Source: Clostridia bacterium (GTDB lineage: Bacteria > Bacillota > Clostridia > Oscillospirales > CAG-272). Taken from it: a stretch of DNA of 20,502 bases. How positions within the stretch are numbered: position 1 is the stretch's first letter; every line of letters starts with the position of its first letter. The stretch is from NCBI GenBank assembly GCA_017408535.1, contig JAFQUL010000097.1:1-20502 (forward strand), in the 5' to 3' direction. A model generated the notes under the pieces. That model had not been told where the DNA came from and did no database searches. It was given only the letters and a program-made list of their open reading frames with translations. Positions 1-6,946 of this stretch are shown one piece after another. The position numbers were made by a program, and so were the translations under genes.

Positions 1-344
1 TTCATGCTGGTGTAGTCACCGGGCTCGTTTACGTATCTGCCGTACTGTGCGTGGATCGGACCGGGGTGACGGTACTGATGTTCCTCCGCAAAGTCGGGGA
101 TCATCTTTCTCATAATGTCAAGAAGATCGTGCTGAAGATACTCAAGATCGAAAGAGTCGATATCGTGAGAGCACTCCTGGATCATAACAGAACAGGTGGT
201 GTGGTGAGATGCGATACATACGGTACCGTTCTTTATGCCGGAAGCCGCTACTATCTCCATGATCTCTTTAGAGACGTCGTGGAAGGTGGGGATCCAGCCT
301 CTGGACTGCAGTTCAAGTTCTTTCTGAAATACTTTGAATTCCAT
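1..344 (-). CDS. yjbQ: YjbQ family protein (UPF0047), 3' end cut by window edge
   Basis: Reading the minus strand from the ATG at 342-344 gives about 114 residues before the window ends. The motif HHTTCSV (residues about 47-53), followed by an acidic stretch and HxxPxxxxxQYGRYVNEPGDYTS, fits the YjbQ/UPF0047 fold. Members are about 130-140 residues, so roughly 20 are missing. Some members rescue thiamine-phosphate synthase defects, hence the name 'secondary thiamine-phosphate synthase', but the natural substrate of the family is not settled. A GGAGGA ribosome binding site (354-359, read on the minus strand) fixes the start. The gene lies 43 bases after the SIS isomerase gene with no terminator between, so they are probably co-transcribed. 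YjbQ proteins are found beside sugar-acid and sugar-phosphate genes, which agrees with this neighbour (family knowledge and inference). Confidence 0.85.
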   Translation of the reverse strand, partial: MEFKVFQKELELQSRGWIPTFHDVSKEIMEIVAASGIKNGTVCIASHHTTCSVMIQECSHDIDSFDLEYLQHDLLDIMRKMIPDFAEEHQYRHPGPIHAQYGRYVNEPGDYTSM

Positions 345-387
345 TTTTAATAATCCTCCAAATGTTAATTTATAGTTATATTATTTT

Positions 388-990
388 TTATATTTTATCT
401 TTGTTGAGTCGCTCGCCAACGGCTCCGCCGGGATGCACCAAAGCAAACTGCTCGTTTTTGAAATCAATTTCCTCTATCAACGCCGTCTGTAGCACGTGGA
501 AAATAACAGCAAGGGCGGTTGAGGAGGTAGTTCCCTGACAGTTATATTTGTCAGTTTCGCGGTTTACGTACTGTTTGATGACAACATCAGCACCCTGCGC
601 CAACGGTGACTGCAGATTTTCGGTAATGGTAATCACATAGACGCCTTTTGCCTTGCAAATATCGAGGATCTGCAAAAGTTCTGCGGTTTTTCCACCGCGC
701 GATGCAAATACACACACGTCACCTTTTTGCAAAAATCCCGTGCCGCCGTGCACTGCCTCTGCAGGAGAGATGAATTTTGCAGGCTGATCAATACAACACA
801 TTAAATGAGCAAAATGCTGACAAATAATTCCGCTGTGTCCGCAACCCGTTGCACCGATCCGCTCGGCATTTTTCAAAAGCTCTACCGCTTGAGAATAAAC
901 ATTTTCATCAAAATGCTCCAGCATTCCCTCAATACACTCTTTTTCGATCGTGTAAGCGTTTAATGCTTGTTTCAGAGATTCTTTTTTCAT
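388..990 (-). CDS. SIS-domain sugar-phosphate isomerase, KdsD/GutQ-like without CBS domains
   Basis: A 200-residue single-domain protein. The SIS phosphosugar-binding fold is shown by GCGHSG (residues 49-54), SRGGKT (97-102, in place of the usual S-x-S-G-x-T), TTSSTA (154-159) and the C-terminal HPGGAVGERL (186-195). The last is the hallmark of arabinose-5-phosphate isomerases (KdsD, GutQ, KpsF). Those usually carry two CBS domains after the SIS domain; here the protein stops right after the hallmark. It probably interconverts an aldose and a ketose phosphate in the cytoplasm, but KDO synthesis is unlikely in a Gram-positive-type cell, so the substrate is unknown. The ATG is preceded by AAAGGA at suitable spacing. 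Expression probably starts from the promoter at 1240-1268. The DNA is A-rich compared with the operon at 1566-6737, which may mean a different origin or lower expression. Confidence 0.88.
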   Translation of the reverse strand: MKKESLKQALNAYTIEKECIEGMLEHFDENVYSQAVELLKNAERIGATGCGHSGIICQHFAHLMCCIDQPAKFISPAEAVHGGTGFLQKGDVCVFASRGGKTAELLQILDICKAKGVYVITITENLQSPLAQGADVVIKQYVNRETDKYNCQGTTSSTALAVIFHVLQTALIEEIDFKNEQFALVHPGGAVGERLNKDKI

Positions 991-1239
991 TTGTTATCAT
1001 TCCTTTAAAGTTTACTCAAAAATTTTGTTGATTTGGTAACACTTCTTTTTACTGATAAATCTCCGCCTTTATGACCTACGTTACCGTTTCCACCCGGTCA
1101 GAAATTTTTTCATAGAACTAACCCGGAATCGATATTTTTTATCCGGCACAAGACTTTCTTTTGCCCAACCAATCAACACTTTTATAATTTCTGAATTCTT
1201 CTTTTTCCATGGTATTTTAAGCCAAATACCACCCCATAT
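991..1239 (-). other. Long untranslated leader of the SIS isomerase gene
   Basis: About 240 bases separate the predicted transcription start (near 1233) from the SIS start codon. I see no known riboswitch signature, no terminator with a T-run and no convincing gene. Two short minus-strand reading frames occur (23 residues from the ATG near 1209-1211, and a 10-residue one) but neither has a proper ribosome binding site. One weak stem (GGTTAG with CTGACC) can form. The rest of this stretch holds nothing I can name. Confidence 0.35.
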
Positions 1240-1268
1240 AGTTTATACTTGTATCATACAAATGTCAA
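1240..1268 (-). promoter_or_regulatory. Promoter with palindromic operator for the SIS gene
   Basis: On the minus strand a perfect -35 TTGACA (1263-1268) is followed by a 17-base spacer and -10 TAAACT (1240-1245). Inside the spacer is a perfect 13-base palindrome, TTGTAT-G-ATACAA (1249-1261). A palindrome between -35 and -10 is the classic place for a repressor to block RNA polymerase. The G-T-A...T-A-C core resembles GntR-family operators, which often control sugar catabolism (inference). No regulator gene lies nearby in this window. Confidence 0.6.
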
Positions 1269-1300
1269 TAGATTTTTTGCCTTTTTCTTTTGTTTCTCTC

Positions 1301-1435
1301 TCAAAAAACACTAAACGAAAGTATGAGTTGACACAATTCATCAATACACTGTTCATCCTCGTCTTTCCATTGATTGAGTACAAACTCCGATGCGGTTTTT
1401 ATGTAATTCTGCTTTTTCTTATCTTCCGTTACCAT
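1301..1435 (-). CDS. Possible small protein of 44 residues, unknown
   Basis: The minus strand has ATG at 1433-1435 and TGA at 1301-1303. The peptide has a basic start (MVTEDKKKQ), then an amphipathic, acidic part with two cysteines (WKDEDEQCIDELC) and a hydrophobic end. The composition looks protein-like rather than random, but no clear Shine-Dalgarno precedes the ATG and I recognise no family. It lies between the terminator of the decarboxylase operon and the SIS promoter. It could be a real small gene, the tail of a decayed gene, or chance. Confidence 0.3.
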   Translation of the reverse strand: MVTEDKKKQNYIKTASEFVLNQWKDEDEQCIDELCQLILSFSVF

Positions 1436-1500
1436 ATGCTCATTTTCGCTTCAAATCAGGGCCTTTCTTGTTTTTGACATCAATTCCTTTTGCGTCAACA

Positions 1501-1552
1501 GAAAAGAACTGTCTCAAATGTGTTTTTTTGCATTTGAGACAGCTCCTTTTTT
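1501..1552 (-). terminator. Intrinsic terminator of the biotin decarboxylase operon
   Basis: A 15-base-pair stem (1506-1520 with 1531-1545, built on CTGTCTCAAATG and its complement) with a 10-base loop lies 20 bases after the stop of the last operon gene. On the minus strand the only imperfect pair becomes a G-U wobble, and the stem is followed by TTCTTTTC. The plus strand also has a good T-run (TTTTTT at 1547-1552), so it could stop transcription both ways, though no plus-strand gene precedes it. Confidence 0.75.
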
Positions 1553-1565
1553 GCAATTATCGAAA

Positions 1566-2963
1566 TCAAACGGGATGAACCTTTGACTCAGGATCTGCGT
1601 TCTCTGCGTCTATCTGATACTTCTGGGCGTTTCTCCACTCGAAGTACTTGGTAGCAACCTGATCGAAGAGTGCATAGGAGAGAACATCCTCCTCCTGCTC
1701 CATATAACCCTTTGCCTTCTCACGGAGAGAATCAAGCTCGGGAGCTATATTGTCAGCGGGACGGCAGGTGATAGGCTCCTCGTCACCAATGATCTTCTTG
1801 CGGAATTCGGGATCGATCTCAACGGGGGTCTTACCGTACTCACCGCGAACAAGTCCCTTGAACTCCTTGGTTACCATCTTATATCTCTCGCCTGCGATGA
1901 TGTTGAATACTGCCTGAGTACCAACTATCTGAGAAGAGGGAGTTACGAGAGGGGGATACCCGGAGTCAGCACGGACTCTCGGAACCTCAGCAAGAACTTC
2001 AAGAAGCTTATCGCTCTTGCCAGCCTGCTTGAGCTGTGAAACCAGGTTGGAAAGCATTCCGCCGGGAACCTGGTAAAGGAGCGCGTTGATATCTACCTTC
2101 AGCACCTTGGGATCAAGAAGACCGTCTGCCATATACTTTTCCTTGAGAGGAGTAAAGTACTTACATACCTCGTCAAGCTTGTTAAGATCAAGACCGGTAT
2201 CGTACTCAGTACCCTCAAGAGTAGCTACGAGAGGCTCGGTGGGGGGCTGAGAGGTACCCATAGCCATGGGAGAAATAGCAGTATCAACTATATCTACGCC
2301 TGCCTCAATGGCCTTGAGAAGGGTCATGGAAGCAAGACCGGAGGTGTAGTGAGTGTGAAGCTGAACGGGAAGACTTACGCGGCTCTTGATCTCTTTAACA
2401 AGATCGTATGCATCGTAAGGCTTAAGAAGACCGGACATATCCTTGATACAGATAGAGTCTGCGCCCATTTCCTCAAGCTGCTTTGCATACTCAGCAAAGT
2501 ACTTGTTGCTGTATACGGGACCGGTGGTATAGCTGATAGCGGCCTGAACATGTCCGCCCTCACGCTTGGTTGCGTCGATAGCGGTCTTTAAGTTTCTTGG
2601 GTCGTTAAGTGCATCGAAGATACGGATGATATCAATACCGTTTGCAACACACTTCTGTACGAAATACTCAACAACGTCATCAGAGTAGTGACGGTAGCCG
2701 AGAATGTTCTGACCGCGGAAGAGCATCTGAAGCTTGGTGTTCTTTACGTGGTCACGGATGGTGCGGAGACGCTGCCAGGGATCCTCGTTAAGGAAACGAA
2801 GGCAGGAATCAAAGGTAGCACCGCCCCAAGCCTCAAGAGAATGGTAACCAATACTGTCAAGAGTCTCGAGAATGGGGATCATCTGGTCGATTGTCATTCT
2901 GGTTGCTATCAGCGACTGGTGAGAGTCGCGAAGCACGGTTTCAGTTATTTTTACTTTTGACAT
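1566..2963 (-). CDS. oadA: Oxaloacetate decarboxylase alpha / transcarboxylase 5S-type carboxyltransferase
   Basis: A 465-residue cytoplasmic subunit that moves a carboxyl group between oxaloacetate (or pyruvate) and biotin. The N-terminal TIM barrel has TETVLRDSHQS (residues 7-17, metal-binding Asp13), EAWGGATFD (44-52), CIKDMSGLL (172-180, the Lys that is carboxylated or metal-bridging in the family) and LHTHYTSG (202-209, metal-binding His203 and His205). A conserved PYC/OADA helical domain follows. Unlike the about 590-residue OadA of Klebsiella it has no C-terminal biotinyl domain; the biotin protein is separate (4238-4654). It is the last gene of the operon and lies 24 bases after oadB, with only a weak ribosome binding site (GAAAGTG). 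It could equally be named pyruvate carboxylase subunit B, but the adjacent pump subunit favours a decarboxylase or transcarboxylase role. Confidence 0.93.
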   Translation of the reverse strand: MSKVKITETVLRDSHQSLIATRMTIDQMIPILETLDSIGYHSLEAWGGATFDSCLRFLNEDPWQRLRTIRDHVKNTKLQMLFRGQNILGYRHYSDDVVEYFVQKCVANGIDIIRIFDALNDPRNLKTAIDATKREGGHVQAAISYTTGPVYSNKYFAEYAKQLEEMGADSICIKDMSGLLKPYDAYDLVKEIKSRVSLPVQLHTHYTSGLASMTLLKAIEAGVDIVDTAISPMAMGTSQPPTEPLVATLEGTEYDTGLDLNKLDEVCKYFTPLKEKYMADGLLDPKVLKVDINALLYQVPGGMLSNLVSQLKQAGKSDKLLEVLAEVPRVRADSGYPPLVTPSSQIVGTQAVFNIIAGERYKMVTKEFKGLVRGEYGKTPVEIDPEFRKKIIGDEEPITCRPADNIAPELDSLREKAKGYMEQEEDVLSYALFDQVATKYFEWRNAQKYQIDAENADPESKVHPV

Positions 2964-2987
2964 AATATTCTACACTTTCTGTTTGAA

Positions 2988-4199
2988 TTAACCGGCAAAT
3001 CTGGTAAGGAATACACCGGCTGCAACGGCAGAGCCGATAACTCCGGCGACGTTGGGACCCATAGCGTGCATGAGCAGGAAGTTGGAGGGATTCTCCTTCT
3101 GTCCTACCATCTGTGATACACGGGCAGCCATGGGAACTGCGGAAACACCTGCAGAACCGATAAGGGGATTGATCTTACCGTGAGTAACGAAGCACATAAG
3201 CTTACCGAAGAGCAGACCGCCGCAGGTTGACAGTACGAATGCCGCAAGACCGAGGAATACGATCGAGAGAGTGGGAACGGAAAGGAAGGTCTCCGCTTTT
3301 GCAGTAGCACCGACCGATACACCGAGACAGATAGTAACTGCGTTGATAAGACCGTTCTGAGCTGTCTTTGAAAGTCTGTCGGTGACACCGCATACGTTAA
3401 AGAGGTTACCTAACATAAGCATACCGACAAGGGGAGCAGCGTCTGGTACGATAAGAACTACAACGAGAGTAACTACGATAGGGAAGAGCACCTTCTCGGT
3501 CTGAGATACAGGACGGAGATTGCCCATTACGATAGAGCGCTCTTTTTTTGTAGTAAGTAACTTCATAAAGGGGGGCTGAATTATCGGGATAAGAGCCATG
3601 TAGCTGTATGCCGCAATAGCAATTGCACCGAGAAGCTCGGGAGCGAGGATCTTGGTAACGAGTATCGCGGTAGGACCGTCAGCACCGCCGATGATACCGA
3701 TAGCTGCTGCTGCCTCCGGGAAGAAGCCTATAAGAAGAGCACCGGTGAAGGCTGCGAATACGCCGAACTGAGCGGCAGCACCCAGAAGAAGGCTCTTGGG
3801 ATTTGCAATAAGGGGAGTAAAGTCGGTCATTGCACCGACACCCATGAATATAAGCGAAGGATATATACCAAGCTTAACTCCGAGGTAGAGCAGGTCAATA
3901 AGACCGCCCTCGTTGACTATCTTTACGATGTCAAGAGTTGAACTATCCTCGTTTATGAATAGATCCATGTGGAAAAGATTAGCACCGGGAAGATTTGCAA
4001 GAAGCATACCGAAAGCGATGGTCACGAGAAGCAATGGCTCAAATTTCTTGACTATTGCAAGATAGAAAAGTGCACCGATTATAACGTACATTATAATGGT
4101 CTTTACCATATCTGCGTTGTTTTCAAGCATCTGCGCAATTCCGGTAGTCCCCACGAAATCCGTTATGGCCGTGGCTATATTATTGAAAAAATCCGTCAT
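2988..4199 (-). CDS. oadB: Na+-translocating decarboxylase beta subunit
   Basis: A 403-residue, very hydrophobic membrane protein of the OadB/MmdB/GcdB family. It decarboxylates carboxybiotin and uses the energy to push Na+ out of the cell. Visible family marks are the N-terminal helix with FEPLLL (53-58), the amphipathic loop around ANPKSLLLGAAAQFGVF (132-148), and the central GGADGPTAI (171-179), whose Asp174 matches the essential Na+/H+-handling aspartate. Length is normal for the family (about 375-435). A GAGG ribosome binding site lies 8-9 bases before the ATG, and the gene starts 38 bases after the biotin carrier gene. As the only pump subunit here it must serve both carboxyltransferases of the operon (inference). 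Confidence 0.95.
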   Translation of the reverse strand: MTDFFNNIATAITDFVGTTGIAQMLENNADMVKTIIMYVIIGALFYLAIVKKFEPLLLVTIAFGMLLANLPGANLFHMDLFINEDSSTLDIVKIVNEGGLIDLLYLGVKLGIYPSLIFMGVGAMTDFTPLIANPKSLLLGAAAQFGVFAAFTGALLIGFFPEAAAAIGIIGGADGPTAILVTKILAPELLGAIAIAAYSYMALIPIIQPPFMKLLTTKKERSIVMGNLRPVSQTEKVLFPIVVTLVVVLIVPDAAPLVGMLMLGNLFNVCGVTDRLSKTAQNGLINAVTICLGVSVGATAKAETFLSVPTLSIVFLGLAAFVLSTCGGLLFGKLMCFVTHGKINPLIGSAGVSAVPMAARVSQMVGQKENPSNFLLMHAMGPNVAGVIGSAVAAGVFLTRFAG

Positions 4200-4237
4200 T
4201 GCTGTAAACCTCTATTAATTATTTCTGTAAAAACAGA

Positions 4238-4654
4238 TCATGCAAGAGTAAGGAGAAGATCTCCGGAGTTTACAGACGCACCCTTCTGGGTGTTAACGGA
4301 AGCAACGGTTCCGTCAGAGGGAGCCATGATCTCGTTCTCCATTTTCATAGCCTCAAGCACGCAAAGAACGTCGCCCTTAGCTACTGCCTGACCGGCGGTA
4401 ACGTTTACCTTAAGGATGCTGCCGGGCATAGGAGCGGTGATCTTAACAGATCCTGCAGCACCGGAAGCGGCAGGAGCGGGAGCAGCGGCGGGGGCGGGAG
4501 CAGCTGCAGGTGCAGCGGCAGGAGCGGGAGCTGCAGCAGGTGCTGCAGGAGCAGCGGTAGGAACAGCAACGGGAGCGGGAGTAAACGCGCCGCCTACCTC
4601 TTCTACTTCAACTTCATATACGGTACCGTTAACGGTAATGTTATATTTTTTCAT
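4238..4654 (-). CDS. Biotin carboxyl carrier protein of the decarboxylase/transcarboxylase complex
   Basis: A 138-residue protein that carries the carboxyl group on biotin between carboxyltransferase and pump. It has a short N-terminal domain (MKKYNITVNG, residues 1-22) typical of GcdC/MmdC/1.3S proteins, a flexible Ala/Pro linker (about 25-66), and a biotinyl domain (68-138) with EAMKMENE. Lys104 in that motif is the biotin attachment site. The ATG is preceded by GAGGAT at good spacing. It sits between the OadG-like and OadB genes, the usual arrangement in Na+-pumping decarboxylase clusters. The same protein is also what a transcarboxylase would need as its 1.3S subunit. Confidence 0.95.
   Translation of the reverse strand: MKKYNITVNGTVYEVEVEEVGGAFTPAPVAVPTAAPAAPAAAPAPAAAPAAAPAPAAAPAPAASGAAGSVKITAPMPGSILKVNVTAGQAVAKGDVLCVLEAMKMENEIMAPSDGTVASVNTQKGASVNSGDLLLTLA
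4457..4582 (-). repeat. Ala/Pro-rich linker-coding repeat in the biotin carrier gene
   Basis: Codons for residues about 25-66 are almost only Ala and Pro, built from runs such as APAAAPA. At DNA level this is a GC-rich repeat of GCWGCW-like units that stands out from the rest of the gene. It gives a mobile arm for the biotinyl domain and is a likely site for slippage-driven length change between strains. Confidence 0.8.
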
Positions 4655-4686
4655 TTTTATCCTCTTTCTTGATATAGATCAGTTTT

Positions 4687-5112
4687 TTATCTTTCGTTCC
4701 AGCGAGGAGCGCCTGCGCGTCTGAACGAAACTACGCGCAGAGAAGATGTGGGCTTGCCCTCAGATGCGGCAATAGCGGCGGTAATGACTGCTACAAGCTG
4801 CTTGTCATCTGTTGCGGGAGCGGCAGCTACAACAGGTACGGGAGCGGCTGCAGGCATGGGAACAGGTACAGAATTCTTGGAATCGGTCTGAGTACTTGTG
4901 CTATCGCTCTTTTTCTTATTCGGTATGTCATACACAAATACACGGAGAAGAGTAAGGACTGCCCAGATGATTATCAGTACCGCAAAAATGGTTGCCATAC
5001 CCAGGATAGTTACCTCAAGGGCGAGACCGAGTCTTTCACCGAGAGGTGCTTTGTTACCCATGGTGGCGCCGATATCAACGTCAAGAAGTCTTGACGGATT
5101 TAACAGTGTCAT
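4687..5112 (-). CDS. OadG/MmdD-like small membrane subunit
   Basis: A 141-residue protein of the decarboxylase gamma/delta class, which anchors the soluble carboxyltransferase to the membrane pump and helps assembly. It has one hydrophobic helix (about 29-60, LALEVTILGMATIFAVLI), a charged and then Pro/Ala-rich linker (about 66-100), and a C-terminal segment ending in SFRRAGAPRWNER. That resembles the conserved C-terminus of MmdD-type delta subunits more than the His-rich, zinc-binding tail of classical OadG. The ATG at 5110-5112 follows GGAGGG with 7 bases spacing; the later in-frame Met18 has no such site. It starts 17 bases after the 12S-like gene, so the two are probably translated from one message. 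Confidence 0.85.
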   Translation of the reverse strand: MTLLNPSRLLDVDIGATMGNKAPLGERLGLALEVTILGMATIFAVLIIIWAVLTLLRVFVYDIPNKKKSDSTSTQTDSKNSVPVPMPAAAPVPVVAAAPATDDKQLVAVITAAIAASEGKPTSSLRVVSFRRAGAPRWNER

Positions 5113-5129
5113 ATCAGATCCCTCCTATA

Positions 5130-6737
5130 TCAGAGAGGATAGTTTGAGTGGCGGCGGTAGAGAGGTGCCTCACTCTTGGAGCCGAGCATCTCAAATGCAG
5201 CACAGATACGGGGCTTGAGCTCGTCTGCGGCGATGATGTCGTCTACCTCGCCGCGTGCAGCGGCTTCTGCAGGAGAGGAAAGAGTAGCATTCCACTCAGC
5301 CTCAAGCTCTTTACGTGCACTCTGAGGATCCTCTGCATCAAATACCTTATCCTTCCAGGCAAACTCAACTGCACGGTCAGCCTTCATTACACCGATCTTA
5401 GCGCCGTCAAGAGCGTATACCATGTCAGCACCGATGCTCTTTGAACCCATTACAGTATATGCTGCACCGTAAGCTTCGCCGAGAACAACAGTAACCTTTG
5501 CGGTCTCTGAAGCGGCGAATGCAGATGCGAGCTTAGCAAGCTCTGCGGCATAAGATCTTGACTCAGCCTCAGCTGAAACCTCAAGGCCCTCAGTATCAAC
5601 AAGAGTGAGAACGGGAATATTGAAGCTGTCGCAAAGATTTACAAAACGGGCCGCCTTGCGGGCTGCTGCAGGGGTAAGTGCACCTGCATTAACGCTGTGA
5701 TCGTTTGCAACTATACCTACTACTGCACCGCCAAGACGTGCAAGAGCGGTAACCATTTCTTTTCCGTAACCGGCGGAAAGCTCAGTTACAAGTCCGTCGT
5801 CGGAAAGAGAAAGAATAAGATCCTTTATGTTATCACCGTAAGCTACTGCAACACCCTGAGTGTTTTCATCGGTAGCGCCGGTATACACGGTACCCTCTGC
5901 GTTATTGGAGGGAAGGAGAGAGAGAATGTTTCTTACAGCACCGATAGCCTCAGGCTCCTCGGCGGTTACTATGCTTGCGAGACCCTCTGCCTCGGCAAAA
6001 TCAGCCTTAGCTACCTCATCACCAACGATGAAGGGAGAGTTTACAAAGAGTTTACCGTTCTTAGAGGAAATGACGACTGCATCGAACATAGCGGCAATAG
6101 CTGCGGCACTTCCTGCACATACGCCGGGGATAAGAGCTACCTGAGGAATGATACCGGAAGCAGAGGAAACTGCCTTCATTATCTTTCCGTAGCCGGCAAG
6201 AGCGCTGACGCCCTCCATTACGCAAGCTCCGGCACTGTCGAAGATACCGACAACGGGCGCACCGTTTTTCTTTGCCATTTCGTAAAGATCAGAGATCTTC
6301 TTTGCATGTGCGGCATCAAGAGCACCGCTCATACGGGAAAAGTCCTGAGAGAATGCAAACACGAGTCTGCCGCAAACAGAACCGTAACCGCAGATCACAC
6401 CCTCAAAATCGGATGCTGCGGAGTCATCGAACTCGGTAGCACTGCGGCGCAGATACTTCTGAGTCTCAACAAAGCTTCCTTCATCAAAAAGTGAAAGGAG
6501 GCGCACACGGGCAGACAAACGCCCGGTCTTTGCGGCTGTTTCTTCGCTGTTCTTGTCAAGGGAAGAAAGAGCCAGACGCAGATCTTCTGCGCTCTGAGGT
6601 CTTGAGATTTTATCCATGAAACGCTCCAAATCTCGGCAACTGTAATTATATAGTCTACCGTATCCTGCGGCTGCCGTCACAGGATCGGACTTGAAAACTG
6701 TGGCAGGGAAGAGTGTATCTTTAATCAAGGATACCAT
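5130..6737 (-). CDS. Divergent 12S/MmdA-like carboxyltransferase, first gene of the biotin operon
   Basis: A 535-residue protein with the two-halved crotonase-like fold of acyl-CoA carboxyltransferases (MmdA, PccB, transcarboxylase 12S). Clear family stretches are GRLSARVRLLSLFDEGSFVE (72-91), ALAGYGKI (179-186) and KAARFVNLCDSFNIPVLTLVD (361-381). Several usually fixed signatures are altered: GGARIQEG is AGACVMEG (169-176), CAGG is CAGS (207-210), D-V-P-G-F is D-T-E-G-L (381-385), and AYGGAY is AYGAAY (422-427). An N-terminal extension of about 50 residues precedes the normal start. It may use a smaller or different acyl-CoA than methylmalonyl-CoA, or act mainly as a structural partner. The ATG lies about 13 bases after the predicted transcription start, with GGGG just before it. 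Confidence 0.8.
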   Translation of the reverse strand: MVSLIKDTLFPATVFKSDPVTAAAGYGRLYNYSCRDLERFMDKISRPQSAEDLRLALSSLDKNSEETAAKTGRLSARVRLLSLFDEGSFVETQKYLRRSATEFDDSAASDFEGVICGYGSVCGRLVFAFSQDFSRMSGALDAAHAKKISDLYEMAKKNGAPVVGIFDSAGACVMEGVSALAGYGKIMKAVSSASGIIPQVALIPGVCAGSAAAIAAMFDAVVISSKNGKLFVNSPFIVGDEVAKADFAEAEGLASIVTAEEPEAIGAVRNILSLLPSNNAEGTVYTGATDENTQGVAVAYGDNIKDLILSLSDDGLVTELSAGYGKEMVTALARLGGAVVGIVANDHSVNAGALTPAAARKAARFVNLCDSFNIPVLTLVDTEGLEVSAEAESRSYAAELAKLASAFAASETAKVTVVLGEAYGAAYTVMGSKSIGADMVYALDGAKIGVMKADRAVEFAWKDKVFDAEDPQSARKELEAEWNATLSSPAEAAARGEVDDIIAADELKPRICAAFEMLGSKSEAPLYRRHSNYPL

Positions 6738-6756
6738 TCTACCCCATTATAAGAAT

Positions 6757-6784
6757 ATTATACATTATTTTTCAAAAAAAGCAA
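6757..6784 (-). promoter_or_regulatory. Promoter of the biotin decarboxylase operon
   Basis: On the minus strand a perfect -10 TATAAT (6757-6762) lies 16 bases from a -35 TTGCTT (6779-6784). Transcription should start near 6750, leaving a leader of only about 13 bases before the start codon at 6737. The leader holds GGGGTAGA as ribosome binding site. The region is very AT-rich and shared with the divergent promoter at 6843-6871. Confidence 0.65.
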
Positions 6785-6842
6785 GGTTTAATTTGACGAT
6801 TTACAAATAAAATATAATGTAAATAAAAAAATGTGTTTCATC

Positions 6843-6871
6843 TTGAATTTTTTAATAAATAAATGTATAAT
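6843..6871 (+). promoter_or_regulatory. Promoter of the amidohydrolase/flavoprotein genes
   Basis: TTGAAT (6843-6848), a 17-base spacer, and TATAAT (6866-6871) preceded by TG form a strong sigma-A promoter. A second TATAAT at 6813-6818 has TTGACG only 14 bases upstream and is less likely. The leader from about 6878 to 6946 carries a small perfect hairpin (CGGAGC, 6913-6918, with GCTCCG, 6923-6928) just before the AAGGAG ribosome binding site (6931-6936). Confidence 0.65.
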
Positions 6872-6946
6872 TAAAAAGTGTGTGCCTCAGAGAACGTCTG
6901 ATCGGTATACTGCGGAGCCGGCGCTCCGAAAAGGAGACTACAGAAA

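Noticed and set aside
51..350. 99-codon plus-strand frame at the left edge
   Set aside because: Lies opposite the YjbQ-family gene, which has a conserved motif and a proper ribosome binding site.
1140..1211. Small minus-strand ORF of 23 residues in the SIS leader
   Set aside because: ATG has no ribosome binding site at proper distance and the frame is short enough to be chance.
1501..1552. The CTGTCTCAAATG inverted repeat as an insertion-sequence end
   Set aside because: Some IS ends look similar, but there is no partner repeat, no transposase and no target duplication; position and T-runs fit a terminator.
1262..1578. Two plus-strand frames of 60-70 codons in the intergenic region
   Set aside because: Phe/Leu-rich translations of T-rich DNA, overlapping a terminator and a promoter; no ribosome binding sites.
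5697..6494. 265-codon plus-strand frame inside the 12S-like gene
   Set aside because: Antisense shadow; composition is not protein-like and the minus-strand gene is clearly homologous to carboxyltransferases.
6813..6818. Additional promoter with TATAAT and TTGACG upstream
   Set aside because: Spacer is only 14 bases; the downstream promoter at 6843-6871 has a 17-base spacer and TG extension.
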